A stretch of 19,130 nucleotides of DNA from NCBI GenBank assembly GCA_014859835.1, contig JACZKW010000039.1, positions 1 through 19,130 on the forward strand, given 5' to 3'. Shown here one piece after another: positions 14,573 to 19,130 of the stretch. Both the position numbers and the translations under genes were made by a program. This DNA comes from UBA9653 sp014859835. Its GTDB lineage: Archaea; Thermoplasmatota; Thermoplasmata; UBA10834. Each line of letters begins with the position of its first letter. Positions within the stretch are counted from its first letter, which is position 1. The notes beneath the pieces were generated by a model, which saw nothing but the letters and a program-made list of their open reading frames with translations, ran no database searches and had not been told where the DNA came from.

Positions 14573-15700
14573 TTAGGCCTCTTTTCTCGCTGGTGCACCT
14601 AATGCCTTTCTTGGCAGACCCTCCGGTCCGTAGTACCTCCGTTTGATCCACAGGGACACGGTCACAAGGCTGATCAGGACTGGAACCTCCATCAGGGGCC
14701 CGATGACTGCTGTGAACGCCTCGATCGACGTTATCCCAAAGGTCGCGATTGCGACAGCGATCGCAAGCTCGAAGTTGTTGCTCGCGGCCGTGAAGGACTG
14801 TGTAGCCGCCTGGCCATAGTTGAAACCGAGCTTGTACGATAGACCGAAGCTGACGAAGAACATCAGTAGGAAGTAGCTGAGCAACGGAAGGGCTATCCGA
14901 ACCACGTTCAATGGCTGGTGGACGATCTTCTCCCCTTGCATGGAGAACATGACAATGATCGTGAAGAGCAGTCCGATCAGTGCTAGGGGGCTTATCCTGG
15001 GTGCAAAGACCGTGTCGAACCACTCTCTGCCCCTCCGACGTGCCAAGAAATACCATGTCGCGACACCGGCCGCAAACGGTATGCCTAGAAATATTAGGAC
15101 GTTCTTCGCGATATCGGCCATCGTTATGTCGACGACTATCGACTGAGATGAAGGGGAAATCACTGGCGTCATCACGGTTATGAACACATATGCCAGCACC
15201 GAGTACATCACTATCTGAAACACCGAGTTGAGAGCTACCAGGACCGCGCAGTACTCGCAATCTCCTTTTGCGAGCATGTTCCATACGAGGACCATAGCTA
15301 TGCATCTGGCAAGACCGACAAGAATGAGCCCGTTCCTAAAGCCAGCATCTTCCGGGTTCGGAAAGAACAACCAGGCGACCGAGAACATGATGACGGGGCC
15401 CATCACCCAATTGAGCACCAGCGAAGTGCTCAACATCTTCTTTGCACCGCGGAGCTTACCCAGCTCGTCGTAGCGAACCTTGGCCAGTGGCGGATACATC
15501 ATCACGAGGAGCCCGACCGCGATGGGCAGCGAGACGTTGAACAGCTTGACCGAGTCGAGTACGTCTGATATCTCGGGGAACGCATAGCCGAGACCAACCC
15601 CTGTGCCCATTGCCAGGAATATCCAGAGTGTAAGGAATTCGTCAAGGAATGAGAGCTTCCTTCGAGGCTCGTGGCAAGCAGGTGCTGGCCCTTCAGTCAC
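14573..15700 (-). CDS. acr3: Acr3-type arsenite efflux transporter
   Basis: A 375-residue membrane protein of the Acr3 (bile acid/arsenite/riboflavin transporter) family with about ten helices. Diagnostic segments: GLARCIAMVLVWNMLAKGD containing C133, the conserved cysteine required for arsenite transport, and TAASNNFELAIAVAIATFG in the second half. The protein exports As(III), using the proton motive force, from the cytoplasm. The start is a GTG at 15700 with GGTGGAG about 5 nt upstream; it overlaps the TGA of the upstream ferredoxin gene by 4 nt. It is the last gene of the thioredoxin-ferredoxin-acr3 operon, and repeat copy D follows its stop. The context with a divergent arsR gene supports arsenic resistance. 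Confidence 0.95.
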   Translation of the reverse strand: MTEGPAPACHEPRRKLSFLDEFLTLWIFLAMGTGVGLGYAFPEISDVLDSVKLFNVSLPIAVGLLVMMYPPLAKVRYDELGKLRGAKKMLSTSLVLNWVMGPVIMFSVAWLFFPNPEDAGFRNGLILVGLARCIAMVLVWNMLAKGDCEYCAVLVALNSVFQIVMYSVLAYVFITVMTPVISPSSQSIVVDITMADIAKNVLIFLGIPFAAGVATWYFLARRRGREWFDTVFAPRISPLALIGLLFTIIVMFSMQGEKIVHQPLNVVRIALPLLSYFLLMFFVSFGLSYKLGFNYGQAATQSFTAASNNFELAIAVAIATFGITSIEAFTAVIGPLMEVPVLISLVTVSLWIKRRYYGPEGLPRKALGAPARKEA

Positions 15701-15993
15701 AGATCTCCACCTCTAAGTAGGCCACACTCTTTCCGCAGAAGCGTGAGTGCATCCCTCAGGTCCACTAGTGAGGGGAAGATAATCGCCTGGGACGGACATT
15801 CGCTCGCGCACCCGGTACACCCAACGACGCAGTTGAACGGGTTCTTGACCATGGAGCCGTCCTCACCATCCGTGTATACAGCTTGTTTGCAGAATGATAC
15901 GCAAGCGCCACACTTCGTGCATTTATTGGTCAGAATTGTAGGATACCACTGTATCTTCTCTCGAGGGATTCCTCCGCATGTCCGTTCCGTCAA
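15697..15993 (-). CDS. Two-cluster [4Fe-4S] ferredoxin in arsenic operon
   Basis: A 98-residue ferredoxin with two cluster motifs: C25-x2-C28-x2-C31-x3-C35 and C55-x3-C59-x2-C62-x3-C66-P. The N-terminus carries IPREKIQWYP, and a helix-like C-terminal tail follows the second cluster. The start is a TTG at 15993, supported by a strong GAGGAGGA 7 nt upstream; the TTG overlaps the TGA of the thioredoxin gene by 4 nt. Position between a thioredoxin-like protein and Acr3 implies an electron-transfer role in arsenic detoxification, for example supplying electrons for disulfide or arsenate reduction; this role is inferred. Confidence 0.88.
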   Translation of the reverse strand: MTERTCGGIPREKIQWYPTILTNKCTKCGACVSFCKQAVYTDGEDGSMVKNPFNCVVGCTGCASECPSQAIIFPSLVDLRDALTLLRKECGLLRGGDL

Positions 15994-16238
15994 CCCACAC
16001 TCCTCCTCGCCTGGACAATAACCCGGAGCTCAGCCACCGAGGGCACCCTGCCCGCCACGACCAGCTCACCATCTATTACCAGGGCAGGGGTAGACATCAG
16101 CCCGCGCTCAACAATCTCGTCGATGCTCGTAATCTTCACGACCTCTGCCTTCACGTCGAGCTTGTTCAGTACTTTCTTCACGTTGGTCTCAAGCATGTTG
16201 CATTTCGGACATCCCGTCCCAAACACTTCGATCTTCAT
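15990..16238 (-). CDS. Small thioredoxin-fold redox protein (CPKC)
   Basis: An 82-residue glutaredoxin/thioredoxin-fold protein of the archaeal small redox-active disulfide type, with the active site C10-PK-C13 (FGTGCPKC) and the cis-proline segment MSTPALVIDGELV. Such proteins reduce disulfides and are often found next to arsenic genes in methanogens. Start ATG at 16238 with GAGGATG about 8 nt upstream; the frame is open to 16355 but that part covers the divergent promoter region. It is the first gene of the operon with ferredoxin and acr3. A separate arsenate reductase gene is not seen, so this protein could be the cytoplasmic thiol donor or reductase. Confidence 0.9.
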   Translation of the reverse strand: MKIEVFGTGCPKCNMLETNVKKVLNKLDVKAEVVKITSIDEIVERGLMSTPALVIDGELVVAGRVPSVAELRVIVQARRSVG

Positions 16239-16275
16239 GCCATCATCCTCGCCTGCTTCTGAAGAATTTCTACAA

Positions 16276-16331
16276 AAATTGAAATAAATTGTGCAATATA
16301 TAGGGTTTGTGGTTTCAAACAAAATTGAAAC
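16276..16331. promoter_or_regulatory. Divergent ars promoter region with ArsR-type operator
   Basis: The plus strand has a TATA box AATATATAG (16295-16303). It is followed by GTTTCAA (16312-16318) and TTGAAAC (16325-16331), a perfect 7-bp inverted repeat across the expected arsR transcription start. AAAATTGAAA occurs as a direct repeat at 16276 and 16321. On the minus strand, AATTTATTTC (16290-16281) is a candidate box for the thioredoxin-ferredoxin-acr3 operon. ArsR bound here could repress both directions and be released by As(III). Confidence 0.55.
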
Positions 16332-16365
16332 AGCGTGCTGCGACCCCGCGCTCAAGGGGTTGGCA

Positions 16366-16707
16366 ATGCCAGCTTCAGTGGCGTCTGGTTTGAACGCAGC
16401 TGGAGGAATCAGAGGGCTTACACGGGGAATTCCTTCCGAGACTCAGCTGAGGAAGGAGATGAAGAGACATCAGTCCTTGGCGGATCGCACAAGGCTGAAA
16501 ATATTGTGGGCGCTCTCTAAGATGGATCTATGTCCTTGCGTCCTCAAGGTTATCGCAGAGATTCCAGACTCGAAGCTCTCATACCATCTCAAGATCCTCG
16601 AATCAGAGAAGTTGATAAAGGCGAGAAGGAAGGGGAGTTGGCGAGTATATTCGATCACGAACGAAGGCAAGGAGTCTCTTGCCCATAATGAAGCGAAGCA
16701 TCTCTGA
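16366..16707 (+). CDS. arsR: ArsR/SmtB-family metalloregulator
   Basis: A 113-residue winged-helix repressor. The HTH core runs from RHQSLADRTRLKILWAL to the recognition helix KLSYHLKILESEKLI and the wing RRKGSWRVYSI. The metal-sensing pair C56-x-C58 in DLCPC matches the ELCVC site of ArsR, which binds As(III) or Sb(III). The ATG at 16366 is chosen because AAGGGG is 6 nt upstream and the TATA box at 16295 would place the transcript start near 16322-16328. In-frame GTG and TTG codons upstream would add a CC pair (TACCDP) that could take part in metal binding if a longer form is made. The gene is divergent from the acr3 operon and is 8 nt before the next gene. Confidence 0.9.
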   Translation: MPASVASGLNAAGGIRGLTRGIPSETQLRKEMKRHQSLADRTRLKILWALSKMDLCPCVLKVIAEIPDSKLSYHLKILESEKLIKARRKGSWRVYSITNEGKESLAHNEAKHL

Positions 16708-16715
16708 GGGTCGCA

Positions 16716-17699
16716 ATGGCAAAGAGACGTACGAAAGAACAACAGGAGAAGATACGACTTCTGTCCGAGGGATACACTGAATGTAATAGCTGTGGGAAGA
16801 TGCTCAATCCAAGCGCGAGGAGATGTCCAAAATGCGGCTCACTCACGAAATCGACCAAGAGAGGCATCACAGTAGCTGCGATCGTTGTTATACTATTCGT
16901 TGCAGCGGTGGCGGCCTACACATTCTATCCGAGAGCGGAACGGTACCTGCCGCCTCCGACGGTATTAACAGTCTCCCCGGCAGGATATAGTGCATCAACG
17001 TCCACTAACATCATCGTGTCCTTCAACAAAGCCATGAATGTGGACTCGGTAGAATCGTCGTTTGCCATCTCACCTTCGGTCCAAGGCACTTTTACCTGGT
17101 CCATCAATTCTCTGATTTTCACGCCGACTCAGACGCTCCCCGATGATTCGTACTTCACTGTTACGATAGGAGATGGTGCTAGAGACGCCACGGGAGTACC
17201 CCTTGACTGCGGAAGCTACATATGGTCATTCTCGACAGGGGATCTCCCTACGGTGAGACGGAATATTGGCACAGGAGCTGGAGATTTCTGGACCGTGTAC
17301 CCGGCAACACACCCATCGTCCGGACAGACGGTAGCGCATCCAGATTGGGTAATCTCCGCGCTGGAGCAGGGGGTCGCGCTCATACTCGATCATAGCGAAG
17401 GATGTTACCCTTGCATACAACAGACCCAGATATGTGAATCGGTGGATGCCTCTCACCCAGAGCTACAATATTTCGACCTGTTGTCTGGGACTGATGAACC
17501 GTCAGCGTCTCAAGCTTTCACGGCCTACGATCCGAACGGGGCCACTCATTATGTACCACTCACAATAGTGGTGACTAAGGCTGTGGATAATCTCGGCAAC
17601 GCAGTCGTAGCCTGGCACAGTTGGGAAGGTGTAGTGGACCTCATAACCCTTACCAGCTGGATACAAGATGCACAGTCGTATTACGATGAATGCACGTGA
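16716..17699 (+). CDS. Membrane protein: zinc ribbon, Ig-like domain and outward thioredoxin-like CxxC
   Basis: A 327-residue multidomain protein. Cytoplasmic N-terminus with a zinc ribbon (C23-x2-C26, C37-x2-C40), one membrane helix (about 50-70), then an extracytoplasmic Ig-like domain of the Big_5 type (about 80-175; VSFNKAMNVDS and YTVTIG-like strands are typical) and a C-terminal thioredoxin-like region with C230-YP-C233 (DHSEGCYPCIQQ). The layout suggests a thiol-disulfide protein held outside the membrane by an Ig-like spacer. It lies 8 nt after arsR and 13 nt before the thioredoxin-CcdA fusion gene, so it is probably part of the same operon and may be the external redox partner of that protein. 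GAGGG near the ATG is the only Shine-Dalgarno candidate. Confidence 0.8.
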   Translation: MAKRRTKEQQEKIRLLSEGYTECNSCGKMLNPSARRCPKCGSLTKSTKRGITVAAIVVILFVAAVAAYTFYPRAERYLPPPTVLTVSPAGYSASTSTNIIVSFNKAMNVDSVESSFAISPSVQGTFTWSINSLIFTPTQTLPDDSYFTVTIGDGARDATGVPLDCGSYIWSFSTGDLPTVRRNIGTGAGDFWTVYPATHPSSGQTVAHPDWVISALEQGVALILDHSEGCYPCIQQTQICESVDASHPELQYFDLLSGTDEPSASQAFTAYDPNGATHYVPLTIVVTKAVDNLGNAVVAWHSWEGVVDLITLTSWIQDAQSYYDECT

Positions 17700-17712
17700 G
17701 AAGGTCTCCCGC

Positions 17713-19113
17713 ATGAATCAAAGGACCCGATCCCTGGTAATAATATCAGTATCAGTGGCAGCGGTCATCCTACTAGCCGCTGTCCTCATGTACTGGACGG
17801 GAGGGAGTTCGCAAGGGGTCTACGAACCCGCTGATCTCTTCGCCTCGACGGATTTCACGGGAACCGAATTCTCGCTCTCCGAGAACTCCGGCAAGGTCAC
17901 CATCATCCATTTCACACAGTTGGAAAATCCTCTCTGCATCGAATGCGAGGAGCACATGCGATCCCAGATCGAGGAGCTCGAGACACTGGTGTCGTTCGAC
18001 AACTCGCAGATAGAGGTCGTCACGGTCAACATACGCAAGAATGTCTACTCTGAGGACGGGTGGGCAATGGCCGAGCAGTGGTACGGAGCCAACATCACCT
18101 GGCACTGGGTGGAGGAGTTCGAACCTTACCCCATATCGGGCAATTACATACAGTTCTGGCAGTTGGATGGGGCGTTCTCGAACCCCTCGATCGTCCTCAT
18201 CGACCAGGACCTGATGGTAGCCGGTGTCTACCACGTGTACTGCATTGGCAAAGGGGTCATCGACGGAGTGCAGGACGCCGACTCATTGACGGAAGACGTT
18301 GAGAGCATCCTCTCCGGGACCTGGGTCTCGGACAAAGGCGACGCAGCCGGGTGGGAGGGGGCGACGGTGGGCGGGATGTTCTTGCTTGGGATTGTGACCT
18401 CGTTCTCCCCGTGTTCTATTGCACTCCTCATGGCGGTGATATCGTTCGTGGGGGCAGCGTCCATGCACAACGGGGAGCAGAAATCTAAGGAGCCACTGTT
18501 CGGTATCGGACTGAGGATAGGCCTAGCCTTCACGGTCGGAACGGGGGCGGTCTTCCTCGTCTTCGGACTGTTCATAGCCTACATGGGCGACTTCGTGCAG
18601 ATGTCGACCACCTTCTTCTTGATAGCGGGGGCGATACTAATCACACTAGGAGCGAACATGTTGTTCCCGATTACCACATGGGTCAAGCAGGGCCTGTCCT
18701 CGCTGGGCGCGAACCAGTCCAGTGAAGCATGCGGAGTTCCAGACACCAGGAGCAAGACCCTTGGGCGCATCCAGGCCCTAAGCCACAGGTCACCCGACTT
18801 GGCCGGCGTGCTTCTCGGTGTCCTTTTCTCGGTGGGATGGGCCCCGTGCGCCCTCTCGTTGACTCTCCCCGTGATGGTTCTGCTCGTGACACAGGACATC
18901 TCCATATGGACAGGGGGGCTGATGATGCTGGCATTCGGCTTAGGGCACGGGGCAGCAATCATACCGTTCTGCGCAGCCACGGGGGAGATCAAGGGCGCCC
19001 TCGGGAAGAGGTATGTTCTCGTAGCCAAGCTGGTGCAGAAGGCGTTTGCCGTTGTGGTCGTGTGCCTCGGGATTCTGTTCATGGCGAGGTTCGTCGGTTT
19101 CAACCTATGGTAG
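17713..19113 (+). CDS. Thioredoxin-CcdA (DsbD-like) fusion, thiol electron transfer across the membrane
   Basis: A 466-residue protein. An N-terminal helix (about 8-28) anchors an extracytoplasmic thioredoxin-like domain (about 40-205) with C75-IE-C78. It is followed by a CcdA/DsbD-type membrane domain of six helices (about 216-462) with the two characteristic cysteines after proline, FSPC234 and WAPC379. CcdA-type domains carry electrons from cytoplasmic thioredoxin to external thiol proteins. The fusion puts donor channel and external acceptor in one chain, as in DsbD. The ATG at 17713 follows AGAAGG at about 9 nt; two earlier in-frame ATGs (17668, 17686) lack one. Third gene of the arsR operon; its role in arsenic or metal stress is inferred. 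Confidence 0.85.
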   Translation: MNQRTRSLVIISVSVAAVILLAAVLMYWTGGSSQGVYEPADLFASTDFTGTEFSLSENSGKVTIIHFTQLENPLCIECEEHMRSQIEELETLVSFDNSQIEVVTVNIRKNVYSEDGWAMAEQWYGANITWHWVEEFEPYPISGNYIQFWQLDGAFSNPSIVLIDQDLMVAGVYHVYCIGKGVIDGVQDADSLTEDVESILSGTWVSDKGDAAGWEGATVGGMFLLGIVTSFSPCSIALLMAVISFVGAASMHNGEQKSKEPLFGIGLRIGLAFTVGTGAVFLVFGLFIAYMGDFVQMSTTFFLIAGAILITLGANMLFPITTWVKQGLSSLGANQSSEACGVPDTRSKTLGRIQALSHRSPDLAGVLLGVLFSVGWAPCALSLTLPVMVLLVTQDISIWTGGLMMLAFGLGHGAAIIPFCAATGEIKGALGKRYVLVAKLVQKAFAVVVVCLGILFMARFVGFNLW

Positions 19114-19130
19114 CGAATCATCCTTCCCCG

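Overview
The window looks archaeal. Evidence: an AlaX-type alanyl-tRNA editing protein; several genes with an A/T-rich box-A-like element about 24-31 nt before the start codon and little or no leader; zinc-ribbon membrane proteins; and an Acr3/ArsR/thioredoxin arsenic cluster of the kind common in Euryarchaeota. Moderate G+C and gene content suggest a Thermoplasmatota- or methanogen-like lineage, but this is inference; no rRNA or lineage marker is present. No tRNA, rRNA, CRISPR array, transposase or integrase was recognised.

Left part (1-7059), housekeeping-like: a zinc-ribbon membrane protein, AlaX, a small two-helix membrane protein, a two-gene GlcD/GlcF-type operon (FAD-linked 2-hydroxyacid dehydrogenase plus CCG-domain iron-sulfur protein) on the minus strand, an unknown five-helix membrane protein divergent from an HD-domain phosphohydrolase, and an EamA-family transporter.

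Middle part (about 7060-14572), accessory: five copies (A-E) of a 90-120 bp dispersed intergenic repeat, all in the same orientation, sit between otherwise unrelated genes: a GNAT acetyltransferase, a secreted clostripain-like protease, a 45-codon small ORF, an isochorismatase/thioredoxin-reductase-like/radical-SAM operon and a Fic protein. Three copies begin 17-40 nt after the stop codon of a minus-strand gene (GNAT, Fic, Acr3), so the layout resembles a cassette array. The best copies can fold through a 9-bp inverted repeat. The Fic gene also has a perfect 13-bp inverted repeat bracketing its predicted promoter.

Right part (14573-19113), arsenic/redox island: a minus-strand operon thioredoxin-ferredoxin-acr3, with stop/start overlaps of 4 nt, diverges from a plus-strand operon arsR - zinc-ribbon/Ig-like/thioredoxin-like membrane protein - thioredoxin-CcdA fusion. 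The shared intergenic region carries a TATA box and an inverted repeat suited to ArsR control. Together these suggest arsenite sensing and export plus a membrane thiol relay that moves electrons to the outside of the cell.

The main points for a second look are the repeat/cassette arrangement, the isochorismatase/reductase/RlmN-like operon with a reductase lacking its CxxC, the Fic operator, and the arsenic-linked thiol relay.
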